DNA of 64,000 nt. Source: Paraclostridium ghonii. GTDB taxonomy: Bacteria > Bacillota > Clostridia > Peptostreptococcales > Peptostreptococcaceae. Below, one piece after another: positions 17,545-27,163 of this stretch (the stretch's first letter is position 1; every line of letters begins with the position of its first letter). Location: the NCBI RefSeq assembly GCF_030815085.1, contig NZ_JAUSWG010000003.1. One strand, written 5' to 3'. The translations under genes were made by a program, and so were the position numbers. Below the pieces are notes generated by a model. That model ran no database searches, was not told the origin of the DNA, and worked only from the letters and a program-made list of their open reading frames with translations.

Positions 17545-18876
17545 ATGAAGAGGAGATATAAATTTTTGGGAGGAGTATTAGTAGGGTTAGGTATTGTATT
17601 AATTTGTGGAGGAATATATTTGTTTAATAATAGTTTGATTACAATATATCATCCAAAGGCGTATGAAAGTAGTGGCAACATGAGATTAGATAAAAAATTG
17701 AGTTCAAAAGAAGCTAAAGAAGATATAGACCAAATTATCAATACTATTGAAGATACACATCCGATATTTTTAGAAAAAGTACCAGAAAGTTATAATAAAG
17801 CAAAATATGAATTATTAAAAAAACAGAGTGAAGAGACATCAGTAGGTCAATTACAAATAGAGCTTAATAGATATTTAGCATCTATTCAAGATGGTCATAC
17901 TCATACTTTTTGGAATGAAGGAAAATGGTTAGATGTTAATTGGAAATATATAAATAATAAGTTGATTTTATTGGATAAGGATAATAATATTACCAATAAA
18001 GAAGTAATAATGATAAATGACAAAAAAATAGATCAAATTATAAAGTTTATAAAAGATATATTTCCATCTGAAAACTATATGGCAAGTGAAAAGAATAGTT
18101 TCATATACTCAAAGTCGAGTTTAATTCTAGAAAATTTAGGCATTGATACAAGTCATAAAGTTTCAGCGATTATAAGGGATATAGATAAAAATAAAGAAGA
18201 AGTAATGAGTTTAGGATATACTAATGATCAAGAGAAAAAATTTAATAACTATGAAATATCAAGTGAAAAAATTGATAAGAATACTATTTACATTAAGTTA
18301 GGTATCTGTGAAGAAAATGAGCAATTAGATAAAGTAGTTAAAGAATTGAAAAAATCAATGAAAGATAGTGTCAAAAATGTGATTATAGACGTAAGAGATA
18401 ATCCAGGAGGAAATTCTAATGCATGCAGTAAGCTTCTTGATGCAATAAACATTGTCCCAGGAAATTTTGGGGCTACAATCAGATTTTCAAAGTTGGCTCA
18501 AGAAAGGTTTGGATATGCAAAAAGTCATGGATATGTAATTTATGATAGACGAAATGAAGTAGTAAAAAATGAAGATATAAATTTATATGTATTGACAAAT
18601 GAAAATACTTTTAGCTCAGCTCAGTGGTTAGCTACATGGATACAAGATGGAAAATTAGGAATTATTGTAGGTCAAGGCAGTAGCAATATGCCATCATCAT
18701 TTGGAGATGTAATTACTTTTCAACTTAATAATTCAAAGATAGAATGTCAAGTTTCATATAAAAAATGGTTAAGACCAGATGTAAGCAAAGATAGTGAAAG
18801 AACTTTAGAACCTGATGTTAAGGTAGAATATAATAAAGATTCGTTAGAAAAAACATTAGAATTAATTAACAGTTAA
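17545..18876 (+). CDS. S41 family peptidase, membrane-anchored
   Basis: 443 aa. One N-terminal TM (residues ~7-28) should leave the rest outside the cell. The C-terminal half has the S41 tail-specific protease core: YIKLGICEEN, VIIDVRDNPGGNSN (residues ~280-293), and the nucleophile region NTFSSAQWLATW with Ser at ~359. The residues after this (GQGSSNMPSSFGD) match the oxyanion side. No PDZ domain is evident between the anchor and the core, unlike CtpA/B, so it is closer to S41 proteins of unknown substrate. The AAGGGGAG ribosome binding site supports the ATG. Confidence 0.82.
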   Translation: MKRRYKFLGGVLVGLGIVLICGGIYLFNNSLITIYHPKAYESSGNMRLDKKLSSKEAKEDIDQIINTIEDTHPIFLEKVPESYNKAKYELLKKQSEETSVGQLQIELNRYLASIQDGHTHTFWNEGKWLDVNWKYINNKLILLDKDNNITNKEVIMINDKKIDQIIKFIKDIFPSENYMASEKNSFIYSKSSLILENLGIDTSHKVSAIIRDIDKNKEEVMSLGYTNDQEKKFNNYEISSEKIDKNTIYIKLGICEENEQLDKVVKELKKSMKDSVKNVIIDVRDNPGGNSNACSKLLDAINIVPGNFGATIRFSKLAQERFGYAKSHGYVIYDRRNEVVKNEDINLYVLTNENTFSSAQWLATWIQDGKLGIIVGQGSSNMPSSFGDVITFQLNNSKIECQVSYKKWLRPDVSKDSERTLEPDVKVEYNKDSLEKTLELINS

Positions 18877-18913
18877 ATATTTTATATTAAATCTATATTA
18901 GTGGAGCATGTTG

Positions 18914-18993
18914 ATGAGTTATATAGTAATCTTCCTTCACTAAAGCCTAAAAAGCGTGGCTTTAACGTTACGTCACATTACTATATAACTCAT
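18914..18993. repeat. 80-nt palindromic repeat, copy 1
   Basis: Begins ATGAGTTATATAGTAAT and ends with its exact complement ATTACTATATAACTCAT; inside are AAAGCC and GGCTTT, a second paired segment. It lies just after the S41 protease gene. A second, nearly identical copy is at 19043-19122 in the same orientation and a left-truncated one at 36914-36970. The layout resembles a MITE or REP-like element. It contains no coding frame or T-run. Confidence 0.75.
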
Positions 18994-19042
18994 CTTAGAG
19001 TATAAGAGAAAAAAATTAAGTATAAGATACTAAAGTAGAAGG

Positions 19043-19122
19043 ATGAGTTATATAGTAATCTTCCTTCACTAAAGCCTAAAAAGCGCGGCTTTAACGTTAC
19101 GTCAGATTACTATATAACTCAT
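19043..19122. repeat. 80-nt palindromic repeat, copy 2
   Basis: Same element as at 18914-18993, separated from it by 49 bases. Its inverted ends are ATGAGTTATATAGTAATCT and AGATTACTATATAACTCAT (19 bp perfect). It is immediately followed by the A-rich lead-in of the 315-nt RNA-like element. Confidence 0.75.
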
Positions 19123-19190
19123 ACATAAAAAAATTTTAAAAAATTTTTAATAAGGGACATATTATTTATAATAATGGTTAATATATAATC

Positions 19191-19505
19191 AGACAGTTAA
19201 TCAAGGTTAATTGTCCAACCAACACTAACTACGCAAAAGCTAGGCAATGTCTAACCTTTTGGTAGTATCTTTGGAAGTGATGGTTGGGTAGATATTTGAA
19301 AAAATATCATATTAAATATAATGAATCTATTAGACAACCTCAATCTATTAGAGTGCAACTAGTTTTAGTCTAATACCCAAAGGTTAGAATTATAGCTAAA
19401 TTGCAAACTATGTTTAATAAAGCCAAAGAGGAAAAAGGATGTAATTAATATTACTCCTAAAAAGCACTGATTTTGAAAGCCTATGCTATCAAATCAGTGC
19501 TTTTT
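19191..19505 (+). ncRNA. Structured RNA candidate, copy 1 of 3
   Basis: The rest of the 777-base gap before the nucleotidase gene. The unit opens with hairpin GACAGTTAA / TTAATTGTC and has a long-range helix CTAACCTTTTGG / CCAAAGGTTAG, smaller helices (GATATTT/AAATATC; AGGA-GTAAT/ATTAC-TCCT) and a final GCACTGATTT / AAATCAGTGC stem followed by T5. Copies at 26680-26998 and 37029-37344 keep these helices, with paired substitutions in the first hairpin. A TATAAT (19184-19189) is conserved upstream in all copies but no good -35. There is no long ORF. I do not recognise it as a known RNA class. Confidence 0.65.
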
Positions 19506-19653
19506 GATTTGTATATATTCGTAAAAATAATAAGCAAGAGAAGTGTTTTATATGAAATATTTGCAGAACAAGATAAATTTATATTGATATTATGATGAGC
19601 ATTTGGTAGGATAATATTGGAAATTAAATACAGTTAAAAAATGGGAGGAAAAT

Positions 19654-22600
19654 ATGAGGCACAAAAGAGGAATAAAAAGCTTAACAATAGTAGCTATATC
19701 AGCAGGATTGGTAATTCCAATTATGACCCCAATAGTTGCAGAAGCGGCGAAAAAAAATAATGCAACTGTTGATTTTCGTATTATGGCTACAACTGACTTA
19801 CATGCTAATATAATGGATCATGATTACTTTACAGATAAACAAGATCCTAATATGGGTTTATCAAGGCTGGCTACTATAATAGAACAGTCAAGAAAAGAAG
19901 CAGATAAAGATTTAAAGAATAAAAATATAGACAATTCAATATTATTAGATAATGGGGATGTAATACAAGGAAATCCATTATCCACAGTACATGCAATGAA
20001 TGAAGAAACAAAAGTTAAGCCAGGAGAAAAATATCCTTCCTATGAAGCATTAGATATACTAGGATATGATGCAACTACCTTAGGAAATCATGAATTTAAC
20101 TATGGTCTTGACTTTTTAAAGCAAATAACAAACAAAAAGGTAATGAAGACAAATGTAGTAAATGCTAATGTTTTAGATAATAATGGGAATTATGTATTCA
20201 ATCCATACAAAGTAATAAATGAAACAGTAATAGATTCAAATGGGAAAAAACAAAAAGTTAAAATAGGTATAACTGGAGTTGTTCCACCTCAAATATTAAA
20301 TTGGGACAAGCAAAACTTACAAGGTAAAGTTCAAGTTCAAGACATGAAAACTTCAGTTGAAAAAATAACTAAAGAATTAAAAGAAAAAGAAAAAGTTGAT
20401 ATAGTAATTGCTTTAGCGCATACGGGTACAGGTGAAAGTGATGAACATATAATGAACTCTGAAAATGCGGCATATCAATTAACTAAAGTAAAAGGTTTAG
20501 ATGTTGTAGTAGCAGGTCACTCACATTCAACAACACAAACTGAAATGAATGGTGTTCAAGTTATACAACCTTCTAACTGGGGAAAAGAATTAGGAATTGT
20601 TGATTTAAAGTTAGAACAACAAGGAAAAACTTGGGTTGTTAATGATAAAGAAAGTAAAATAAGTAGAAAAAGTGTACAAGAATTAAAGCCAGAAAATAGT
20701 CCAATTATAACTAATAACAAGGATTTAAAAGCTGCACATGAAGCTACTCTTAAATTTATAAATAAACCTGTAGGTGAAACCACTAAAGATTTAAACAGTT
20801 TCTTCTCATTAGTATCAGATAATCCTTCTGTTGAACTAGTAGCACAAGCACAAAGATGGTATGCGAAAAATAAAATAGAACAAGGTCAAGATGAACTACA
20901 ACCATATAAAAATTTACCTATACTATCTGCAGCAGCTCCATTTAAAGCAGGAGGAAGAGATTTTAATGATCCGACTAACTATGTTGACATAAAGTCAGGA
21001 GAACTTAAAATAAAAGATTTATCCAACTTATATATATATGATAACACGGTAAGTATATTAAAAATAAATGGGGCTCAAATAAAAGAATGGTTAGAAATGA
21101 CAAGTGGAATGTTTAATACAATAGACCCTAACTCAACTCAAGAGCAACAATTATTTAACACTGGATATAGATCATACAATTTTGATTCTATAGAAGGACT
21201 TACTTACGAAATAGATGTAACTAAAAAAGCTAAATATGATAGTAATGGAAATACCATAAATAAAGACTCAGAAAGAATATCAAATTTAAAATACAATGGA
21301 AAATCATTAGATTTAAATCAAGAATTTTTAGTAGTTACTAATAACTATAGAGCAAGTGGTAATTTCCCTGGGGTTAAAGATGCACAATTAGTTTATTCAT
21401 CAGCAGATGAAAATAGACAAGCAATAATGGATTACATAAAAGAAAGTGGAACAATAACTCCTTCTAAGGATGATAATTGGAAAATAAAACCAGTAAAAAG
21501 TGATGCAAAAGTATTATTTAACTCTCATAAAGATGGAGAAAAGTATTTAAATGAAACACCAAGCGTAAATAAGGTAAAAGATTTAGACAATGGTATGGCT
21601 GTTTATTCTTATAATTTAAGTAATGAAGAAAGTTCACAAGACACAGTAGATGTTCAGCTATTATCTTTTAATGATTTACATGGACAATTTGATGTAGACC
21701 CTAAACTTGGAGGTGGAATAGACAATTTATCATCTCATCTAAAAAAATTACAAGGGGAAAATAAAAATACACTTACACTTTCAGCAGGAGACTCTGTAGG
21801 TGGAAGTCCAGCTGTTACAGCATTAAAGCAAGATCAACCAACTTTAGAAATACTAAAAGAGATGAACGTAGATATAGTAACAACAGGAAATCATGAATAT
21901 GATGAAGGTATAAATGAATTATCTAGAATAATACAAGGTGGGACTCATTCATCAGGTCTTGAATGGAAAGGTTCACAAGATTTAAATTGGATAAATGCTA
22001 ACGTTGTAGCAAACAAAGACATTAAGTTTGGCAATAAAGAAGTAAAAAAAGGTGAACCAATATTAAAACCATACACTATAAAAGAATTTGATGGTGTAAA
22101 GGTAGGGGTAATAGGTATAGTTACAACAGATACAGCTAAAAAAGTTGTACCAGCAGGGATAAAAGATGTAGATTTTATAGATGAAGTACAGGCTATAGAT
22201 AAATATACTGAAGAACTTCAAAAGCAAGGTGTAAAAACTATAGTAGTATTATCTCATGTACCTGCATTAACAGATAAAGATACTGGTAACCTTGTAGACT
22301 TAGAAGGAAGTAGTGATATATATGATATATCTCAAAAGGTAAATGGTGAAGTTGATGTAATAATAGCAGCAGATAATCATCAATATGCAAATTCAGTAGT
22401 AAAAAGAGAAGGAAAAGATGATATAGTAGTAGCACAAGCATATTCTAAATCTACTAATATAGCCGATATAGATTTAGAAATAGATAAGAAAACAGGAGAT
22501 GTAGTATCTTCAAAATCAAAAATATTACCTGTAGATCCAAAAAGTATGCCAGCAGACGAAACTGTTACACGCATGGTACAAAAAGCAAAAGAAGATGTTA

Positions 22601-23307
22601 AGCCTTTACTTGAAAGAAAAATAGGTTTTGCGCAAGAATTTATATCAAGAGATATAGAAGGTGCAAATGGAGAATCAGAACTTGGAAGAATGATAGCAGA
22701 GGCTCAATTATGGTCAGTTAAAGAAAAAGGTGAAGATGTTCAAATATCAATGATGAATATAGGTGGAGTAAGATCTGATTTACAAAAAGGTGATATAACT
22801 TATGAAGATGTTTACACAATACAGCCATTTGGAAATGATTTAACAAAGCTTACATTAAATGGAGCTCAATTAAAAGAAATTTTAGAAACTCAAAACATAC
22901 ATGACTGGGTAATAGGAATGCAACAAGGCAAATACAATAGACCAAGAATGTTACAAATAGAAGGATTTACATATGAGTGGCATCCAGAACTGGTTGATGG
23001 AAAATGGGTTTTAAAAGTGGATAGTATAAGCTTAAAGGATGAAAATAAAACATTAGTCACTGATGATATGAAAATAAGTGCTGTAGTTAATATATTCTTA
23101 GCACAAGGTGGAGATGGTTTTGATACATTTAAAGATGTAAGTTATGAAGTTGTTATGGGAGACTTAGAAGCTCTTGAAAAGTACACAGAAGCATTTTCAA
23201 AATTAGACAATAATAATGATGGAACTTTAGGATTAAATAAATTAGATGTTAATAAAAATCCTAATATAATGAATTTAGATAAAAATTTTGATGGAAAAAT
23301 TGATTAA
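19654..23307 (+). CDS. Secreted tandem 5'-nucleotidase/2',3'-cyclic phosphodiesterase (YfkN-like)
   Basis: 1217 aa, exported by a signal peptide (residues ~1-32, cleavage after AEA). Two UshA-type units are in tandem. Unit 1 has metallophosphoesterase motifs TTDLHANI, DNGDVIQGN, GNHEFNYG and AGHSHS (residues ~44-290), then a nucleotidase C domain (~370-570). Unit 2 has FNDLHGQFD, SAGDSVGGSP, TGNHEYDEG (~675-755), then a second C domain (~990-1170). In unit 2 the usual GHSH motif reads AADNHQ, so its metal site may differ. The end carries two EF-hand-like loops (DNNNDGT, DKNFDGKID). No LPXTG anchor. Likely scavenges nucleotides outside the cell. Confidence 0.88.
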   Translation: MRHKRGIKSLTIVAISAGLVIPIMTPIVAEAAKKNNATVDFRIMATTDLHANIMDHDYFTDKQDPNMGLSRLATIIEQSRKEADKDLKNKNIDNSILLDNGDVIQGNPLSTVHAMNEETKVKPGEKYPSYEALDILGYDATTLGNHEFNYGLDFLKQITNKKVMKTNVVNANVLDNNGNYVFNPYKVINETVIDSNGKKQKVKIGITGVVPPQILNWDKQNLQGKVQVQDMKTSVEKITKELKEKEKVDIVIALAHTGTGESDEHIMNSENAAYQLTKVKGLDVVVAGHSHSTTQTEMNGVQVIQPSNWGKELGIVDLKLEQQGKTWVVNDKESKISRKSVQELKPENSPIITNNKDLKAAHEATLKFINKPVGETTKDLNSFFSLVSDNPSVELVAQAQRWYAKNKIEQGQDELQPYKNLPILSAAAPFKAGGRDFNDPTNYVDIKSGELKIKDLSNLYIYDNTVSILKINGAQIKEWLEMTSGMFNTIDPNSTQEQQLFNTGYRSYNFDSIEGLTYEIDVTKKAKYDSNGNTINKDSERISNLKYNGKSLDLNQEFLVVTNNYRASGNFPGVKDAQLVYSSADENRQAIMDYIKESGTITPSKDDNWKIKPVKSDAKVLFNSHKDGEKYLNETPSVNKVKDLDNGMAVYSYNLSNEESSQDTVDVQLLSFNDLHGQFDVDPKLGGGIDNLSSHLKKLQGENKNTLTLSAGDSVGGSPAVTALKQDQPTLEILKEMNVDIVTTGNHEYDEGINELSRIIQGGTHSSGLEWKGSQDLNWINANVVANKDIKFGNKEVKKGEPILKPYTIKEFDGVKVGVIGIVTTDTAKKVVPAGIKDVDFIDEVQAIDKYTEELQKQGVKTIVVLSHVPALTDKDTGNLVDLEGSSDIYDISQKVNGEVDVIIAADNHQYANSVVKREGKDDIVVAQAYSKSTNIADIDLEIDKKTGDVVSSKSKILPVDPKSMPADETVTRMVQKAKEDVKPLLERKIGFAQEFISRDIEGANGESELGRMIAEAQLWSVKEKGEDVQISMMNIGGVRSDLQKGDITYEDVYTIQPFGNDLTKLTLNGAQLKEILETQNIHDWVIGMQQGKYNRPRMLQIEGFTYEWHPELVDGKWVLKVDSISLKDENKTLVTDDMKISAVVNIFLAQGGDGFDTFKDVSYEVVMGDLEALEKYTEAFSKLDNNNDGTLGLNKLDVNKNPNIMNLDKNFDGKID

Positions 23308-23316
23308 TTAAAGTTG

Positions 23317-23362
23317 AAAAAAGGTATCTCAAGCTAAATTATATAGCATGAGATACCTTTTT
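23317..23362 (+). terminator. Intrinsic terminator after the nucleotidase gene
   Basis: AAAAGGTATCTCA pairs with TGAGATACCTTTTT, with an inner GCTA/TAGC stem. Confidence 0.85.
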
Positions 23363-23499
23363 GCTTGTGAAAGGATTGATAACACTAGGGTTTAGAAGTT
23401 ACTCCTTATATATTAATAAATTTAAGTTTTAAAAAGGTTTACATTTTGCAAAAAATAGGCTTTTAAATAAATAGATAATAAATAATAACAGCACTAATC

Positions 23500-23511
23500 C
23501 AACCCGGGTTG
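23500..23511. promoter_or_regulatory. GC-rich palindrome CAACCCGGGTTG, operator candidate
   Basis: A perfect 12-bp palindrome stands out in the AT-rich 355-base gap (23363-23717) before the alkyl-sulfatase gene. It may be the operator of an unidentified regulator. Nothing else in the gap is recognisable apart from the AGAAGGAG ribosome binding site at its end. Confidence 0.3.
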
Positions 23512-23717
23512 AAATTACTAAATGTTGGCCAATAGAATTAAATATAATTTAGTAGTAATGAAAAAAAGTACTTAATTTGATTAGTATTATATAGTTTTGA
23601 GTTTATAAATTTCAATTGCTGTTTACTTATTTATTGTTTAAATTTTGGACATACTGAGTAGGTAAAGTTTTATTGTCAGTATAAACAATATTAATATTAT
23701 TTAGAAGGAGTAAATTT

Positions 23718-25622
23718 ATGTATAATTTTAATAAAGAAACAAAAAATGCTTCACCTTTTGTTGTAAAAAAAAATGAAGAAGTATACGATTTATTAGATTT
23801 TGACAATAGAAAAGACTTTGAAGATGCTAAAACAGGATTTATTACTGATCTTGACGATAATCTTATTTATGATGATGAGGGAAATGTAGTATACGATATT
23901 AAAATGAATTCTTTTGTAGATGAAATGGATGCACCAAATACTGTTAATCCTTCATTGTGGAGACAATGTAAATTAACTAATTATAGTGGACTATTTAAAG
24001 TTAGAGACGGTGTTTATCAAATAAGAAATTTTGACTTGGCTAACATTACAGCTATAAGAGGAAATACAGGCTGGATATTAATTGATGTTTTAACTTGTGG
24101 TGAAACAGCTAAAGCTGGAGTTGATTTATTAAAAAAACATGTTGAAGATTTACCAATTAAAGCTGTTATTTATACACATTCACACTTAGATCACTTTGGA
24201 GGTATAAAAGGAGTTGTCACTCAAGAAGAAGTGGACAATGGAGAAGTAGAAATTATTGCTCCATATAATTTTACATTTGAAACTGGTAGCGAAAATGTTA
24301 TCGCAGGTAATGCCATGGGAAGAAGGGCTCATTATCAAGCTGGATTTTCTCTTGAAAGATCTACTAAGAGTGGGGTAGGTTCAGGGTTAGGAGCTGGAGT
24401 TGCTACTGGTAAGGTTACTTTAATACAGCCAACACTTGAGTTAAAGGATGAACTTCATTCTAAACTTACTATAGATGGAATAGACTTTGAATTTACAGAG
24501 TGCAATGAAACTGAAGCTGTTAGCGAGTTTGTAATGTTTGTACCTAAATACGAAACTTTATGTACGTCAGAAGTTGCTTGCCATACTTTACACAATTTAT
24601 TAACTCCAAGAGGTGCACAAATACGTTCTTCTTTAAAATGGGCAAGATCAATAGATAATATGATAAGACTATATGGAGATAGAACTGAGTATGTTGTTGC
24701 TTCTCACCATTGGCCTACATTTGGGAATGATGACTGTATAGATTTTTTAGAAAAACAAAGAGATATTTATTTATATCTTCATAATGAGACAGTTAGATTG
24801 ATTAATCATGGTGTAACTATTCGTGAATTACCTCATGAGTTTAAGTTATTAGAAGAACTTGAAAAAACTTGGCACACAAGAGGATATTATGGACATATTA
24901 ATCACGATGTAAAGGCAATTTATCAATTCTACCTAGGTTGGTATGATGCCAATCCTTCTACTTACTTAGAAGTACATCCTACTAAAGCTGGTGAAAATCT
25001 AATTGAGATGATGGATGGTGTTGATAATATATTAGATAAATGTATTAAATATATGGACAAAGGTGATTTTTATTGGGTTGCTGAAGTTTTAAATAAAGTT
25101 GTATTTGCAAATCCTGATAATGAAAAAGCTAGATATATGTTAGCTGATGCTCTTGAACAGATAGGATATATGGAAGAATCTGGTGTTCGTCGTAATATGT
25201 ATTTACAAGGTGCCTATGAATTACGTAATGGTGTTAATGTAAAAAGTGGAATAGGTTTGCATGAAGATTTAATGGTTGGATTAACACCTGAACAAATTTT
25301 GGATTTTATAGGTATTAAGTACAATTCTCAAACTGCTAATAATAAAAAAATTAAAATTAAGATTAATTTTATAGATTGTGATGAAACTAGAATATTAGAG
25401 CTTACTAAAAATAGGGTTTTAAATAACTTCAAAGGAAGTGAGGATGCCTTATTAACTATAAATGGTTCTAAACTTGCAATTGTAGAATTATTTACAGCTT
25501 CTAATCCAAAAGATATGCTGGAATCTGGAAATGTAACTTTTGATGGGGATTTATCACAATTACAACTTTTAGCTTCTTCTTGCGATAATTTTGAATATAA
25601 CTTCCCTATTGTAACACCTTAG
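23718..25622 (+). CDS. MBL-fold alkyl sulfatase (SdsA/YjcS-type), cytoplasmic
   Basis: 634 aa. The metal motif THSHLDHFGG (residues ~153-162) is followed by the second-shell ECNETEAVSEF, the family signature SEVACHTLHNLLTPRGA and SHHWPTFGN. A dimerisation helix region (~370-500, GWYDANPST, AEVLNKVVFANPDNEKARYMLADALEQIGY) and a C-terminal SCP2-like domain (~510-634) complete the SdsA1/BDS1 architecture. These enzymes hydrolyse primary or secondary alkyl sulfates to alcohol and sulfate. No signal peptide is seen, so it acts inside the cell. It is followed by a TauE/SafE exporter gene, which may remove the released anion. Confidence 0.88.
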   Translation: MYNFNKETKNASPFVVKKNEEVYDLLDFDNRKDFEDAKTGFITDLDDNLIYDDEGNVVYDIKMNSFVDEMDAPNTVNPSLWRQCKLTNYSGLFKVRDGVYQIRNFDLANITAIRGNTGWILIDVLTCGETAKAGVDLLKKHVEDLPIKAVIYTHSHLDHFGGIKGVVTQEEVDNGEVEIIAPYNFTFETGSENVIAGNAMGRRAHYQAGFSLERSTKSGVGSGLGAGVATGKVTLIQPTLELKDELHSKLTIDGIDFEFTECNETEAVSEFVMFVPKYETLCTSEVACHTLHNLLTPRGAQIRSSLKWARSIDNMIRLYGDRTEYVVASHHWPTFGNDDCIDFLEKQRDIYLYLHNETVRLINHGVTIRELPHEFKLLEELEKTWHTRGYYGHINHDVKAIYQFYLGWYDANPSTYLEVHPTKAGENLIEMMDGVDNILDKCIKYMDKGDFYWVAEVLNKVVFANPDNEKARYMLADALEQIGYMEESGVRRNMYLQGAYELRNGVNVKSGIGLHEDLMVGLTPEQILDFIGIKYNSQTANNKKIKIKINFIDCDETRILELTKNRVLNNFKGSEDALLTINGSKLAIVELFTASNPKDMLESGNVTFDGDLSQLQLLASSCDNFEYNFPIVTP

Positions 25623-25631
25623 ATTAATTTG

Positions 25632-25670
25632 TTGTGCTAGTTAATTTATGAAATATATTAACTAGCACAA
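25632..25670 (+). terminator. Perfect 14-bp hairpin between sulfatase and exporter genes
   Basis: TTGTGCTAGTTAAT pairs perfectly with ATTAACTAGCACAA around an 11-base loop. The following TTATTT is a weak T-tract, so it may be a partial terminator or an mRNA-stabilising hairpin rather than a full stop. Confidence 0.6.
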
Positions 25671-25713
25671 TTATTTAACTTATAAATACTTTTAAAGAAA
25701 GGAAATGTCTTAA

Positions 25714-26601
25714 ATGGAAGATATTTTGTATACGCTCATTCCGGTAGATCCTAGCATATCAATACCATTTCTACTTATTATAATATTTTTAATTTCATTT
25801 TTTGGTTCATTTATAGGGGGGATAACTGGATTAGGTGGTGGAATGTTAATAAAACCTATGCTTGGAAATATACTAGGTATGGCATCAACAAAAATCTCTT
25901 TATATTTATCAAAGTTTATATCAACATCTGTTGTATTTTCAATGTCTGCAAAGTCGGCCAATATGTATCGAAAATCAGGGTTTGAATATAATTTAAAGCT
26001 ATTTTTGAACATTTCTATTGGATTAGTAATAGGTATACTTAGTGTTGATTTATTACCTATTAAAATACCTGGAGATGTAGAGGTATTACTTCAAGGGATA
26101 TTATATACATTAGTTTTCTTTTCTGTATTATTAAGAAATAAATATCCTAAGTTAAATTATTCAGATAATAGATTTAAGACTATTTTAATTGGTTTAATAA
26201 TAGGATTTTTATCTTCATTTTTCGGTATTGGAGGCGGAGCTATTAAAGTACCTTTTTTCTTAATATTTTTTGCTTTGCCTATGAAACAAGCTGCAATTTA
26301 TTCATTTCTTGTTAGTTTAGTAACGGAACCTTTAAAGTTATTACAGTATGGGGTTCATATTTTAAAGTTTCCTGAAATTGGACCTGACGCATTAAAAGTA
26401 TCGATTTTACTTGGCCTATTATCTGTTCCTGCTGCAATATTAGGAGCTGCACTTGGTGTTTCCATTCAGAAAAAATCAAGTGATAGATTTATTGCAAATT
26501 CTTTTAATGCTGTAATTATATATTTTGCTATTATTTCAATAGTTTCAGGTATTTCTATGTTAAATGGAAAAGGACCGGTTAGTATATTTCTTATTTTTTA
26601 A
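25714..26601 (+). CDS. TauE/SafE family sulfite/organosulfonate exporter
   Basis: 295 aa, about eight TM helices in two halves, each starting with a glycine-rich motif: FIGGITGLGGGMLIKPM (residues ~30-46) and SSFFGIGGGAIKVPFFL (~169-185). This duplicated pattern defines the TauE/SafE (DUF81) family, which exports sulfite, sulfoacetate or related anions. The proximity to the alkyl sulfatase suggests export of a sulfur oxyanion, but that is inference. The ribosome binding site (GAAAGGAAATG) is modest, consistent with an operon distal gene. Confidence 0.85.
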   Translation: MEDILYTLIPVDPSISIPFLLIIIFLISFFGSFIGGITGLGGGMLIKPMLGNILGMASTKISLYLSKFISTSVVFSMSAKSANMYRKSGFEYNLKLFLNISIGLVIGILSVDLLPIKIPGDVEVLLQGILYTLVFFSVLLRNKYPKLNYSDNRFKTILIGLIIGFLSSFFGIGGGAIKVPFFLIFFALPMKQAAIYSFLVSLVTEPLKLLQYGVHILKFPEIGPDALKVSILLGLLSVPAAILGAALGVSIQKKSSDRFIANSFNAVIIYFAIISIVSGISMLNGKGPVSIFLIF

Positions 26602-26679
26602 ATTATAATTCATATATTAAAAAATTAAAAAACTTTTAATAAAAGGTATATAATTTATAAGAATGGTTAATATATAATC

Positions 26680-26998
26680 AAGGAGTTAATTAAGGTTAAC
26701 TCTCAAACCAACACTTACTATGCAAAAGCTAGATGATTTCTAACCTTTTGGTAGTATCTTTGGAAGTGATGGTTGACTGGATATTTGAAAAGATATCATA
26801 TTAAATATAATGAATCTACTAGATAACCTCAATCTACTAGAGTGCAACTAGTTTTTAGTCTAATACCCAAAGCTTAGATTTATAGCTAAGTTGGAAACTA
26901 TATTTAATAATAGTCAAAGAGGAAAAGGATGTAATTAATATTACCTCCTTAAAAAGCACTGATTTTGAAAGCTTAGGCTATCAAGTCAGTGCTTTTTT
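26680..26998 (+). ncRNA. Structured RNA candidate, copy 2 of 3
   Basis: Fills most of the gap between the TauE/SafE gene and the convergent RpiR gene. It has the same helices as copy 1: GAGTTAA/TTAACTC at the 5' end, CTAACCTTTTGG with CCAAAGCTTAG (one mismatch), GGATATTT/AGATATC, AAGGA-GTAAT/ATTAC-TCCTT, and terminal GCACTGATTT/AAGTCAGTGC with T6. The TATAAT lies at 26673-26678. Copies 2 and 3 are more alike than either is to copy 1. The 26999-27163 remainder shows nothing recognisable. Confidence 0.65.
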
Positions 26999-27163
26999 AA
27001 TTACAAACTAAATATATATGTTTTTTTGCAAATAAAATATAAATACTTAGTTTAGTAAATCATAAGTTTTTATTTATATTTACTACAAACTAGACTTATC
27101 AAGGTAGTAAAATAAATCATTTGAAATTATAATTATTTTAAATATCAATTAAACGTAGAGCTA

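Noticed and set aside
19191..19505. Group I/II intron or IS605-type RNA (HEARO/omega RNA) identity for the three-copy element
   Set aside because: No recognisable P7/domain V core, no TnpB or TnpA remnants, and all copies end in an intrinsic terminator rather than a splice or transposon end.
19978..19986. TTATCCACA DnaA box
   Set aside because: Inside the nucleotidase coding region with no hairpin element around it; expected by chance in AT-rich DNA.
22238..22574. Open minus-strand frames inside the nucleotidase gene
   Set aside because: Low-complexity Leu-rich translations opposite a conserved gene, without ribosome binding sites; shadows of the plus-strand gene.
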